Origin: Gibbula magus
Lineage: Eukaryota > Mollusca > Gastropoda > Trochida > Trochidae
NCBI GenBank assembly: GCA_936450465.1
Contig: OW388300.1
Coordinates: forward strand, 46,098,358 to 46,162,357
Direction of reading: 5' to 3'
DNA: 64,000 nt
The number at the start of each line of letters is the position of its first letter. Within the stretch, counting starts at the first letter, position 1. Shown in pieces: positions 24,353 to 37,231 of the stretch. The position numbers and the translations under genes were made by a program. The notes under the pieces were generated by a model. The model ran no database searches, was not told where the DNA came from, and was given only the letters and a program-made list of their open reading frames with translations.

Positions 24353-26372
24353 ATAATTTCGAACTTTGAAGTCACAATAGTATATATTTGTATATGTTTT
24401 CAAAAGAAGAAATAATATGATCTCGATTTCATTGAAGCAGCACGAAAGTTAAACATGCGCATACACAGCGGAAAAAATACGACGCGAAAAAAAATAGTTC
24501 CAAAAGCATCACAATTTTGTAAGATAATACACATAATCAGGGTCAATTATTGTGATTTATTTAGCATTACACATCAACGATAAATAAGCATTTCGCCTGT
24601 TGTTTATAAAAACATGTTGAGTAGCTAATTTATGTTGATACTCTTTTGTTACTGCGCTTGCACGTGCATATCAGGAATGTTCAGTCTGTAATTCATTCCA
24701 TTCGAGTCAGCTGATGTTGGGGTGACAGGAAACCGTACTTGCTTTGAACAAATACAGTCAATAATGGCAGGTACCTCAAAACAGATTGAGTGTCACACAT
24801 TAGGACGTGCAGGCGTGTGTACTGTTGTCAGTATTATGTGGAGACATGTTTTCAAAAATCTCAAAAAGCTTTCTTCAAGAAGAATTACATGTAAACAAGA
24901 TTTATGATAGCGAGAAAGGAACTGCCGCAGAACTGAGAAAGTAGTTCCGCTAACGTTCACACGACTTCACACGTATGAACGATTTTTGAAAAGATCACAC
25001 GAAATAAACTAATACATTTATGACCGTCCTCTCGACCAATCATAATTCGGGAATATGGGTAAATTGCCAAGTTGGACATTATAAAGCGATATACAGTTCA
25101 TGTCATACTCCTTCCACGTGAACAGGACATGTATAGGTAACTCCCTGATGTTTGACAGAAGTAACCCAGAAACGCCCGTATTGACCGAAACAAATTGTAA
25201 TCCATTGTAATTTGATCTACATTTGTCATCATATTCCAAAATAGAGGCTATATCTAAACTTTGACATTCATATGATACAAATTGGAAAAGGGAAATAAAC
25301 TGTCAAGCTACATGAAAATAACTTTTATTTTCACTGCGACCAGTGATTGAAATCATTTCATGTCATAAAACAATTGTCTGACGCAGCGAATATAAAGTCA
25401 CAGTGTTACTGTGGTGACGGACTGTTCCTATTGGCCGCTCGGCGTGAAAATGTAATTGCAAGGATAACAACGTATAATAAATGGAATATCCGTCAACTGC
25501 GCCACTCGTGAAAATATAACCTCTCTACCTCACTCGATGAGATAAACATGGTATTAGTACAGAAACACATATATCCTTCATATACATAAATTTGTTCTTA
25601 CATCGATGTTTTTAGTTACAAGTTTTCTATGGGAAAATATTTATTCGTTGATAATAAAATAAAATAAAATAATGGCAAAGTTGCATCTTTCATACTCAAT
25701 GTTTTTCTTGTTTATTCTTATCGAATTTCAAAGGCAGTAGCATGATAAGAAACCATCGTCGTTCAGATTATTAAACAAATGCAATTAACAACATTTCGTA
25801 ATGTAAGTACAAGGTTATTGGAATGTCTCTTTTCCAGTTGACGATGATTTTCGACAAAGGTGTCAAACATACTATCGATGACTCATGTTGAACACACACC
25901 AGGTATTTGCAGTGTTACATACCTACTTAGATGCTTATTCTCTATAAACGTCGTGCAAGATTAAGAATATAAATGTATAAATTTAATATTTCGCCATATT
26001 GAGACGTTGAGTGTTGTTACTTTATATCACCATACAACTTAAACATAACAGTTCTAAGATCTAAGTTTTCTCTGTCACGATGTTAACAGAAAGCCATTAC
26101 CATTCATACAAATAATTAAATGTTTCCCTTCTGTATGATACCTTGTTAATTCATGCAAGCATTCAAACTATAGTTTGAAGGTTCAAGGAGCAAAGGGTTA
26201 TCACTCAACGAAGTCGACACACCTATCGCCCTAGAAATGGCGAACTTCAGAATGTTTAATAATAAGAACATACATATATAGTGACTTTAGATAGGACAAG
26301 GAACGTTTGTCCTTATACTAGATGTACAACACGTTTAGGATATGCATTGCAATACACATAAATTGTACTTAT
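24353..26372. other. Intergenic, no gene seen
   Basis: AT-rich DNA between EGF-2 and EGF-3. No exon could be supported on either strand. Confidence 0.45.
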
Positions 26373-26717
26373 TTAAAGGGGTAGTAGCACGTTTTTTTTA
26401 AAACTCCCATTTATAATGATAGTTTTAGATTTAGGTTTAGGTATATTTACTTTAGAGGGTTAAACAACTAATTATCCCTAGTGGTATATATAACAATGTT
26501 GCGTATAACGGAAAAATTGCATGGCGACCATTTTAATGTGAACACATTTTATTGTTTAAAGTTACAAAAACGATTTCCGTGGCTTTATCGAACAACGTAC
26601 ACTCATTTTTAACTTGATTTTCCGAAGCGAGAAGGGTGTTTTACTATTGGTGACATTAATTTTAAATACATTTCATCGACTTATTTGAGCGAAGAAAACG
26701 TGCTACTGTCCCTTTAA
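26373..26717. mobile_element. Family-A MITE, full copy with TTAA ends
   Basis: Starts TTAAAGGGGTAGTAGCACG and ends ACGTGCTACTGTCCCTTTAA, with about 345 bases between the outer TTAA motifs and no coding capacity. Other copies are at 1, 38631, 43515 and 54924. Confidence 0.85.
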
Positions 26718-27040
26718 ATGATATTGTGGATTATAATGTGATACGTGTAAGAGGGTAAAACATCGAGGATGCACTACTACTGCTCACGCCTCGTTCTCTA
26801 CCCAGGTTTAGATCCTTGTTATACTCGTGTCGTAACAAGGAGTATCCTGACCTCTGACCCAGCGTCATCCATCACTGTAATAAGATGGGAGCATTACATG
26901 GAGTTCTCCAATAAACCTGATGTATGTGTCAACACAATTTCTTCAAATTAAGGTTGGATAAACGAGTGCTTTGTTCTTAATACTTCTTCTTGTCGCCTTA
27001 GATCGAGATTTCTAATTGGTCACTTAACTCGTGGGTTGAG

Positions 27041-27048
27041 TATAAAAA
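27041..27048 (+). promoter_or_regulatory. TATA box of EGF-3
   Basis: TATAAAAA, 53 bases before the start codon. Confidence 0.65.
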
Positions 27049-27093
27049 CACGACAATGAGCATTATGTTTCGGGTTACTGCATTAAAACAAGT

Positions 27094-30000
27094 ATGAAGT
27101 CAGTATTATTCATAGGAAGTCTTCTGTCAGCGCTAGTGTATTGCAGTGCTGAACCAGTAGCGGCAGGTAAGACTATTAATAACATTCATATACATACATG
27201 TATGTTTAATTTGAATCGAAATATTAATATCAAAGGTCATTGTACCGTAACAAACCGTTTTGGACAGCTGTCCTCTCCTGCTTTCTGTGCTTTTACATGT
27301 CGACATGTCCATTAGTCATAACATGGTGCAATATTATTTTAGTGTCAAATGTTGGGCTCCATGGCATGTAAATGATATCGTTAAACGACAACGGGCACTG
27401 TGATATCATGATCAAATAGACAATTAATCCAACAACTCTGATTGGTAGAATTATCTCGTACTGATGTCTGATTAGACGAATAGGGTTTCACTTTCTAATT
27501 TCAAGGATTCATAGAAAAAAATCAATGTGCATTTCATTTAAACAGTCCGAATGAATATTTTCCAATATTCAAACGACATTCGACATTCATGCACATTACA
27601 GGTGTATTTGCTATCGAATTGGATACGGTGTAGTAGGAATCTTGGGTAGGCAATCAAGATACACATGAATATTTACGATTCAGTTCGAATGCATTGCACG
27701 ATTGGTGGGATTCTAGCCGCTATTCGGATCATTCGCATTCACGATCATTGGACAATAATTCCGTATCGTTAGATGCATTCAGGATTATTTGCAGCCTCTG
27801 TGCATTCCTGAACATTCGAGATGCATTCAGGATCGTTGGATACTTTCCTGATCATTCGAGATGCTTTCTGAATCGTTAGATCTATTCAGGGTCGCTCGAG
27901 ATAGATTTCGGATCTTTAGATGCACTGCTGATCCTTAGATAAATTCCGGTTCTTTGGACATGCGTTTCGGGTCGGGTCAATCCGGATAAATTAATAAGCA
28001 TTCCGGATCTTTGGATGCATTCCTGATCATTGGAGATGCATTCCGGAATAGCATTTTGGGAATATAAAGTTTTCTGCTGTGTTTATATTTCAAATGAGGT
28101 AAAACATACTTAAAATATTGTTGAAATACTCTTCAAATGTGCTTCGAATGCATCTCTGAAGTTTGGAACACGAGTAAAATATTCAGTCAGACTTGAAATT
28201 CGCTCAGAAATAAGCCATTACTTGCAGCATATATCTAAAACTATCATTAAGACGAAATTCTGCCAATTAGGTGAAAGTGATTCAAGATAACTAACAACAT
28301 ATTCTTAATCATATGCCATGTTACATCATCGCCTATCGCGCACCTGATAAGACTACTAATTACTTGTGAATGTTAATCAATGGACGTGGTCCTAGCATAC
28401 ATAAACCGGATTCCTGTAAACCCTTTACACGCAAAATGTATAGCTAATGTCTAACAGTTTTATGTCTTACAATACTATAGTTTTCAGTTGATATTCGCCA
28501 GTTTATTTCAAGCAAATGCACCAAACGAAGAACAACATTTTGTAAACTTCTGAAAAGCAAAACGTTATTGCTATTACCTTCTGTACATGTACATTTATCT
28601 TTTTGTATATTGTAATGCATCTAATGCTAATTTTGTAATTATTATGATATCGTTACAGTGTTATGTGTAGTAACATTGTATGCTTCCGATTGACTTGTGG
28701 CGTCATAACGGGTAGCATATGACGTCATAATATCAGCGCCGTAGTCGCAATGAAGTGTGTCCCATTCATGGACGAGTTTGTACGTGTAAGTGTGTATTAA
28801 ATCAGCGAGTAATTAACAAAATACTTAACCCAGTCCAGTTTAATAACAAATTCATGAAAGTCGTAATGGTTTCGTTATATAACTCGCTTCCTCCCGTCAA
28901 ATACCAAAACATTTCACTCGTTTCAGAAATATGTTATTAAACGGGACGACGTTTACAATTCTCTATTTATTACTCACCCGTTGAAGATATCGCAGTTTAA
29001 TAAATCTCCCATGTTATTACACTTAGTGTAATAATATCGCGTGCTGCCGATTGACGTGACGTCATAATGGCAAAAATATGACGTCACAATGTCAGCGCCG
29101 CGGTCGCAATGGAGTGTGTCCCATATATCGACGAGTTTGTGGAATTAAGTGGCATTTTAATCAGGGAGTAATAAATAAAATACTAAACTCGTTTCCGTTT
29201 AATAACATATTTATGAAACTCGTGAGATGTTATTTGTATTTAACTCGCTTTCGCTCGTTAAATACAAACCACTTACTCGTTTCATAAATATGTTATTAAA
29301 CGGAACGTCGTTTACAATTCTCTATATATGTTTATGAAATATGTTGAAGCAGCGGTAGCAGCACAAGCAAATGGCGGCGCACCAAGGGTCCGGGACTGTC
29401 AGACCACAGGATGTTTGAACGGGGACTGTGTAGCTGCAGGGGCAGTGTCCAGGTGTATATGTCGACCAGGCTTCATCCTCAACCCCGTGGACACCAGTAT
29501 CTGTAGCGGTGAGAGCACGCATCTGCAGAATAGCTAGGACGCAATTTTAATCGTTTGTGCTATACTTAGGTCTTTTCTTTCCTTGACGGGCATTTTGTAG
29601 TTGTTCAGAAGAAGCTGTAACCAAATATATGACTTTATTGATGCTCGGTTAAGATAAAGGTGGTTATAATTCAATTTATAGAACATATTTTTTAAAAAGG
29701 TGAATATGCTAATCATTTCGTTTGTCGACATGGCGTCGTGTTACTCAAAGTAACACATATTCCAGGATATTTGTTTGAGCTTTAGTCAATTCTCTTCCAT
29801 GACATTTTCACTGCAGGGGAGTTCTTTGAAGTTTAATGTCACCATGACATGATAACATGTTTAGTCATGCCAGTGCTACATGATGAGTTGGTGATTCTAG
29901 AGTATTTCAAGCAGCTTTACCCTTCTGTTTGAAGCGATTAGTGTGCTACTTACTTATTATCAATAACTTAAAAATTTTTAATGTATTCAATCTCTCTCTA

Positions 30001-31387
30001 CAGTCAACGTTCTTTTCTGTTCTCTTGGATTGGTGAACGACTATTTTATAACATTCGACTATTGTTTTGGTTAACATATTTACCATGTTGATAAAGCTTT
30101 CTTAAACTATCCAGTTCTATTAAATATGTGGACCTACTGGGTAGGAGATCAATCTTGAGATATATGCAAATCTGATGGGTAAATATAATGTTATATGTTA
30201 TAGATATGAACATTTTGAAATTATAGATCAAGAATATATCATGTATGGCACACTGATAAAATACAATCATAAAAATCCCAAATCCCCAACTCATTGTATC
30301 AAGTGTAAAAAGATTCCATGTGATGTTTCTCCCCTGATTGTACAGACATTGACGAATGCAGGGTGGCCGGGGGTCAAATCTGCGGATATGGACGGTGTGT
30401 GAACCGACCCGGGGGGTGGCAGTGCCAGTGCTACCCCAACAGCTACCCCATTAACGGGGGTACCTACTGCAGATGTATGTATCTTTTCCATAACACAAAC
30501 GTTTAGAATACCTCTTAAACAGATGACGGCTTACAATTCCACTTTATATATTGCAGCCTAATTGGAAATACAAGCCAAAGACATAGTGTAACATTATGAT
30601 ATTTGGACCACACTATTTGCAACATGTCTTCTCTGATAGGTATTCTAGAAGCTCATGTGATGGACGTGAACCAGTTCTATGGATAGTCAACTTCTTTATT
30701 GCTATAGATACATTATTACACAACGGCTGTCTAAAACAGTTGAAAGCATTCAAACGTTGATAACGAAGCACATGTCATAAGGTGTCATACAACATTTAAT
30801 AATCCACACTTAAAAACAGATTCCAAAAACAATGCATGAAACGTGCAAGATGAAAGCAAAATTTCCTTTTTAAGACGATGCAATTGATTATGACAAAACA
30901 ATGCAATTTGATAATTGTAGTAGAACAGAGGCGCATGCGAACAGCTAACAAATATTGTTGCAACAAATGTGTGATCTAAAGTATAATAATGTCAATCATA
31001 GTCTTCTTCTAAATAATGATAGAATGGTTAACAAACAATAGATATTGTTTTAGTCAAATTGTACAAATCTGTGAATAGTTATAACCTTTTCCCAGACTTC
31101 GACAATAAACTGCTTCTCATCAGTTCAGTTGTGGTACAAATATACAATGCATAGCTTTTCATAGTCGTTCTTTTCGATATCATCATTAGTTCTATGTATT
31201 AAATGAATCTGTTTTATTTATTTAATTATTTATTTGTTTGTTTGTTTGTTTGTTTGTTTGTTTGTTTGTTTGTTTGTTTATTATTATTCATTCAGATTCC
31301 CCGTGGTATGGGGCTCCAGGGAACCAGAACAGTTTGTACAACCCGTTCTCCTGGATCTGGTGGAGCATGGTGGCTGATAACATGTAG
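27094..31387 (+). CDS. EGF-3: secreted two-EGF protein with a repeat at its stop codon
   Basis: Coding exons: 27094-27166, 29353-29508, 30346-30474 and 31296-31387, all phase 1, 149 residues. Exon 1 is a signal peptide (MKSVLFIGSLLSALVYCSAE). Exon 2 is an EGF (DCQTTGCLNGDC, CICRPGF). A second acceptor nine bases further in (exon start 29362) keeps the frame and would drop three residues. Exon 3 is a compact cbEGF (DIDECRVAGG, CGYGRC, WQCQCY). The tail (SPWYGAPGNQ, then NPFSWIWWSMVADNM) is aromatic and longer than in the other genes. The last four codons and the TAG are the first part of a 36-base tandem repeat that continues past the gene. A (TTTG)n run lies just before the last acceptor. Confidence 0.82.
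27700..28050 (+). repeat. Degenerate short tandem repeat in EGF-3 intron 1
   Basis: Many imperfect units resembling GATGCATTCAGGATCATTGGA, about 18-22 bases each, mutated and irregular in spacing. Confidence 0.65.
28660..29330 (+). repeat. Two tandem copies of a 310-base repeat
   Basis: About 28660-28965 and 29020-29330 share blocks in order: CCGATTGAC, TGACGTCA, TCAGCGCCG, GTCGCAATG, GTGTGTCCCAT, GACGAGTTTGT, ATATGTTATTAAACGG and CGTTTACAATTCTCTAT. The second copy ends about 20 bases before exon 2 of EGF-3, so it supplies part of that acceptor region. Confidence 0.75.
31226..31279 (+). repeat. (TTTG)n microsatellite
   Basis: About twelve TTTG units ending 16 bases before the acceptor of EGF-3 exon 4, where a pyrimidine tract would normally be. 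Confidence 0.9.
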
Positions 31388-31588
31388 ACGATACGGTCGT
31401 CAAACCTTACTGATAACATGTAGACGATACGCTCGTCAAACCTTACTGATAACATGTTGACGATACGCTCGTCAAACCTTACTGATAACATGTTGACGAT
31501 ACGCTCGTCAAACCTTACTGATAACATGTAGACGATACGCTCGTCAAACCGTACTAATAACATGTAGACGATACGGTCGTCAAACCTT
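31373..31588 (+). repeat. 36-base minisatellite across the EGF-3 stop codon
   Basis: Exactly six units of 36 bases, each beginning ACTGATAACATGTAGACGAT or a one-base variant. The unit length is a multiple of three. The first unit contains the gene's final codons and TAG. Units 3 and 4 have TTG in place of TAG. Confidence 0.92.
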
Positions 31589-31983
31589 ACTGCATCACAT
31601 TGTTAACAATCCATCATACAAATACACAGTTCGATAGCAGTTACCACTGTATATGTAGATGCAGATCTACCAACGTTCGAATAATTGAATGTATCGTTGA
31701 AAATACAGAAAATAATTAGCAAGTGCCTTTGGAAACCATCGTTTATTGACACTGTGTAACCATAGGAAATGCCTAAAATTAGTAGTGAATCTCATGTTTG
31801 ATTTGATGAATATCCACTCGAATGAATGGATGAAAGATGTGATGTGGTTTATTATGTGTATTATTGTTTACTTTAAAGTACATTATTATTTATGAATTAT
31901 AGTTTCAACAAATCAGTGACATATTCAGGTAGTTTTTTTAAGTGTTACTTGATTGTGGTTTCCTTGATCTGTATTACTTTTAT

Positions 31984-31989
31984 AATAAA
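31984..31989 (+). terminator. Polyadenylation signal of EGF-3
   Basis: AATAAA about 600 bases after the stop codon, beyond the minisatellite. Confidence 0.45.
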
Positions 31990-32821
31990 AACACATTTTT
32001 ATAATTTGAATAACAACTATGTTCTTTTTCTCTCAGTATGCAATTTCCATACATCGAAATGAGACCTTAATACGTACATTCAAACCATTGAAAGTGACAA
32101 AAGTATGATCGCATGTTCAACTGTTAATATCATTTTATAAAAGTCACATAATTCTCTACGTTATGTTTAAACAACATATCTGTCTGAGACGAAATCGCTA
32201 TTAGCTTTATGGTATACTAATGTATATGATACAGTTCTGGGTGCCAACCTCGTGAAATTACCAGAGAAACGCATCAACAATAAAACTCGATTGGTAAAAT
32301 TTAACAGAAACGTTTGGTACACTTTATTTGGATTTTCACCAGAAATTATTCCGTTAATAACTATTCAATCAACGACACATTAGATTTTCAAAATCTTAAA
32401 TAAGACACGAACACATGTGTACATTTATTTCTACACTATTGATGAGTATGTACAAATTATAATTCTTTATTTGTACATAATTCTATGTATCACCAAACTG
32501 TTATAATGCCTAAACATTTGGGTAAGTACGATGTTTACAACGCAAAGGCGTGACCTCAATTAAGGTCAGTTTCTTTGAACTTTGAACACGAATATCAAGC
32601 AACAAATTTAAATACGGGGATAAACAATGAATACATAAATCTTTAAAATAAGCTTAGAATAGTTTAATTTGACAGTAAAGGGATACACACTATAATTCCT
32701 CAAATGAATGTACTCGCTTATACTTCTAACATTTAACATATACTTTATTCAGCTCTCAAATATAATTTAAAGTGTTGATTTCGGGAGTAACAAGGCTATT
32801 CGTTCTGAAGACGTCTAAAGG

Positions 32822-35800
32822 ATGTTATCCTGGATGGTGTTATTTAACACAGCCCTAGTGCTGGGACCGCTCAGTGTAACATACACTACAGCACAAGGTG
32901 AGAAAACTAATTTATATCATTATAGAATTAAATTCACTTACTCTATTGTTAATCTTTGGATTATCACCGTGCATAATCTGATTCTTAGGGGAAGATTATC
33001 GATAATTCAGGATATGGTATCAGACCAAATCACATGTATATATTATATGAAGTTTATTACGACAGACTTTTATCATGTATCTGGCCTCTAGACGAGTTTG
33101 AATTTACTGCAATGGCTACCATTTTGAAGATATGCCTTGGGCAGTTTAATGTGGACTGACTACGTACACAATCGCTTTTAGCATTTCTAAGCAAATCTAA
33201 CATGAATTGTCATAGCTTTATTTTAAAATTATTTCAATGAAGTTGATGTCTTAGTGTCAATATTAATCACTCTTGTGTTCAATTGTTTAAACATGCACAA
33301 AGTGCTATGGTTTGAAAAAAATGAGGACACATTGTTCGAAAGTGAAATAATTGATTGACAATTAAAATGTTCAATCTTACAGTGGTACTCTGCGATATAG
33401 CTGGATGTAGGAATGGAATATGCCTCGAGCCACCGGAAGCTGCGCAATTCACGTGTAACTGTTCCACTGGTTTCCGGTCATATACTGACACGAACGTTTG
33501 TGAAGGTGTGTAACGGATTGAACATATTTGATCATTAAACAACATTCAGAATTCTATGTAGTTATCGTTAGAGGCGCTGTGGCACAATTATCTTACTGAA
33601 AGAAGGTGTTCGCACAAATATATAAATAAGTGTTACCAATGGCTACATAATACTCATGAATCAATAAAAAGAGTTCTAAAACGAATGTACATGTTTCGGC
33701 TAGTCCATGTCATCGAGCGGCCATATTAATGTGTTCACATTAAAATGGCGACTCGAAGGTAATTCAAGTGGTCTTACTGATGTAGCGATACCTAAACACT
33801 CACAGTAGAGTTCTAAATGTGGTACAATGGTGGTCAACCATCTTGCTGCCTGAACTCTCAAATTCTCATGAGACCTACAAATCTACCTCTCACACTGAAG
33901 AGTTCCACACCATTGTCGCTTTATACATCGCACCATTTTCTTCGAATAGGGATAACCGCATATGATATAAAAATGTCGCATGGATGTATTCCACGCCGAT
34001 TATGCATTCATTGTTAAGATCCGTTGCTGTGATGTATATTATAAGATGAAATAATGTTAATAAGACATGGTTATATGTCGAAACTTTACCTCTTAAGGAG
34101 AGATGGGACGATGGAATCAACTATTTTAGAATTCGTTTATTTTTTTTAAAATAGAAAGTTTAGTATGTCTTTTATCCAAAAATGTAAGAAAATTTGGGGG
34201 TCACCGAACGATATAAAGAGTTATCGGCATTAATAATAATAATACACCCGTCGGCAAATTACATCATTTTTGACTGATTTAGTGTATTTAAATTAAGCGC
34301 TCGCTGTCAACGAATAAACTCCGAATCCTTTCAGATACATTACTGTCACATTCGGGGATATATAGCAAATCTATATTTTGAAAATTAATGACGCTGGAAA
34401 GAGAAACAAAATTAAATTAAGCACTTTTTAATTGAAAACGGCATTTTTATCATCGTGTTTCGCAAATTCAACAGGATTTGTCACTAACACACATATTTTA
34501 GATATTGCTAAAACTTAAATATGATGTGCGCAGTTAACTGAACAAACGAATTCAGAAATAATAATAGGGGGACACCGAATGTTTTTCATCACTTCAACGT
34601 CATTTTTTAAATTACCTACATAAACGTAAAAACCTGACGTCACGGCAGTTTTGATGATTTCAAGTGTAACTTTGACGGCCTACCGTGTAATCATTATTGA
34701 ACATATTATCAATCTAAGAGTGCACGGTGAAAGAATAACTATCAGTTGATAGGCTATTTAAATTCGTCACTAACTTGAAATACGCATGTAATTCGAATAG
34801 CACACACAGTAACATATTTACCGCGAATATAGGTGACGATAACGTTATGCGGCATGTCGTAAAATGACCGTTAAAAAGGCGTTATGGCAATATTAAGCTC
34901 TCCCCGTTAGTGTACAGATAAGCCTATGCCCAAAACAACGTTATCCATATATTTTGAGACTTATTCACAACAATAAATTGTTGTCGCAAAATGTTGCCGA
35001 AAGCGAGTTCAATTTCTGGGTCCCATCTCTCCTTAAATACAATAGTTGTGTAATGAATATATGAAACATTAAACCGACCACATATACAGTTAAATCTAAG
35101 TAATTAATCTTCAGTTAAACCCTCTTGACATATGACAATGAATAACAATGTGTAACAAAAAATAGATCCAAAAGGGAATAATAATAATACAATTCACTGT
35201 TCAGACATAGATGAGTGTGCTGAAGACCCCTACCGATGTGGCTACTCCTATGTACACCCGTACGACGACTACTACAGATATCCCTACCTCCGTCTCTACA
35301 CACCCTACTGGCCCTTCCGTCACTCTGGCAGGTGCGTCAACATCCCAGGGAGCTTCTACTGCATGTGCTACCCCCCTAGTATTCAGGTACCCGGGGGGTC
35401 GGCTTGTGTTGGTAAGTGTAACAAATATCACAAACATATTTACTTCAGTCAGGATTTCAGAATACAAAAAAATAACTATATAACCACATGAATGTGCCTC
35501 TGCTGTCACGTAGACCCAAGTGAGCTAAATGGTAAGTCTAAGAGATCAAGGTACTAAATAGGTTTATTTTCAACTTCCCAATGGTTGGCATAAATCGTTC
35601 CCGGCTCCTACACTGGCTGATTTAAGCCTTGCAGCATTTCCTTAAGTTGTTGGTGCAGAGTCCACTACGCATTTCAGGCGCAGCGATCCAATATCTCAGC
35701 ACGGTAAAGTGAGGGATATACTGCAAGACTTAAATCAGACAGTAATCGAGAGTGGCAAGAGTTAATTCTTGGGTAGGGAAGATGGTATATGTTATGTAAG

Positions 35801-36281
35801 CATCACTCCAGAAATATCATAAATCCACGTGACATGCTGTTGAAGCTCACATTTTCTCAATATAATTTTACATTTTTTTTATTTATATTAGTACCTGTTC
35901 ATAAATACAATACTGATATGTTTCGATGTGAGACTTGCATGATATATGTGTCTGTCTGTCTATCTCAATACGGTGAACGTTACATCCCTAACTGTGTGTG
36001 AGCATAGATGTGATGAGCAGAAAATTACTGTAGAGGACTTTTAACAAGTCATTTCAAATGTGTAATTTACACTATTTTCAAGAATGTTATTATATGAATT
36101 GTATACAGTGTCATCGTTGTGTGCAACATAATGATAATCGAGTAAACACAGAGTTCTGTTGAATCTCAATTGATTATGAAATGTTATTTATTTAATCTTA
36201 ACAGATCCAACCAGAAAACGGAACACGAGACGCGACAGAGTATGTGATCTCGCCATCCTCAGTGGACTCGTGGACAACTGA
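32822..36281 (+). CDS. EGF-4: secreted two-EGF protein with Tyr-rich cbEGF loop
   Basis: Coding exons: 32822-32897, 33383-33505, 35205-35411 and 36205-36281, phase 1, 160 residues. Exon 1 encodes a signal peptide (MLSWMVLFNTALVLGPLSV) ending TTAQ. Exon 2 is an EGF (LCDIAGCRNGIC, CNCSTGF). Exon 3 starts DIDEC but, between cysteines two and three, holds 31 residues with nine tyrosines (GYSYVHPYDDYYRYPY and later TPYWPF) before GRCVNIPGSFYCMCY. The 77-base last exon encodes a basic tail (RKRNTRRDR), which resembles a dibasic processing site, followed by an unpaired cysteine that could allow dimerisation; both roles are inferred. Intron 2 contains a family-B MITE and a TTAA-flanked element. Confidence 0.85.
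33568..34015. mobile_element. Family-B MITE in EGF-4 intron 2, reverse orientation
   Basis: The left end GAGGCGCTGTGGCAC and the interior (GTTACCAATGGC, GCGGCCATATTAATGTG, GGTCAACCATCTTGCTG) match family B. The right inverted repeat is not found. Confidence 0.65.
34093..35036. mobile_element. TTAA-flanked inverted-repeat element in EGF-4 intron 2
   Basis: TTAAGGAGAGATGGGAC at the left and GTCCCATCTCTCCTTAA, with one base changed, at the right. It spans 944 bases with no transposase frame. It lies beside the family-B element. Confidence 0.72.
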
Positions 36282-36456
36282 AACATGAGATGATGATGTC
36301 ACAGTGGTTCTGCGTCTTCAGTATGCAATGTACTTCATTGTGGATTTTAACTGACAGAACATTACAAAGTAATACAACTGCTGTATATTATATTGATAGG
36401 ACATGCATCAAATAGTATACACCAGCGTGAACGGGTTATTTTATGGAACGAATTTC

Positions 36457-36462
36457 AATAAA
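36457..36462 (+). terminator. Polyadenylation signal of EGF-4
   Basis: AATAAA about 175 bases after the stop codon. Confidence 0.6.
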
Positions 36463-37182
36463 GTAAAGATATTTTGTCAAGAGTAAAAGCCTCCTACATA
36501 ATTTCTCGAAGAAAATGTACAGATCTAATTCAATACTATATTGCATTTGAATAAAGTTCATGTTCAATAAAGTTATGCTTATTTAAGTTCATGATTTTCT
36601 TCTTTTTAAAATTATGTTCATATTTTAAATTTTCATATGTGTAGTTACTAATAGATTCATAACGTGTTTACCATATATGTATGTAGCATGATATATTTTT
36701 AAATATTATATTAAATATTATGATTCAAAATTATTCAAATTAAAGTAAATATACACTTATAAAATGGAATTAAAAGATATTCTTTTCACATTTACAATAC
36801 CACGAAAACGTCTTTCAGTTACTAAGTTGGTATTTTCGCAAAGTCGTAAAGAAATAAACAAAAACAATGGCATTGACGGTTCAAGGTCCAATCCTGAGAA
36901 ACAATAATAACCTGAGGCGCTGTCATAGCTCATAACGTGGCAGATGGCTATAGACAAATACACCATCAAAACAGTGAGGATGCTTTCCCTGCTGTCTATG
37001 ATGAATGGTATCCTTGGAAAGAATCCTGTATCTGTCAAACCATACCATACTGGACACAATATCATTAATCCGAGGGAGGTAACATGCATAAAATTGTCAA
37101 TTGTATATTAAGTTGTATATCATGATGCTAGTTTATGTAGCCTATGGGGTTTTTCCTGCATTCCTGGAGATTTCGTCCTGTG

Positions 37183-37190
37183 TATATAAG
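37183..37190 (+). promoter_or_regulatory. TATA box of EGF-5
   Basis: TATATAAG, 49 bases before the start codon. Confidence 0.7.
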
Positions 37191-37231
37191 TCTGGAAAAT
37201 TTACCAACACAAGTATCTCTTCCTATTCAAC

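Noticed and set aside
31203..31563. Open frames with 12-residue repeats on both strands
   Set aside because: They arise from the 36-base minisatellite and the TTTG run. The real exon ends at the TAG at 31387.
36757..37089. 110-residue minus-strand open frame with hydrophobic stretches
   Set aside because: It could be an exon of a membrane protein, but I could match it to no family and found no convincing partner exons.
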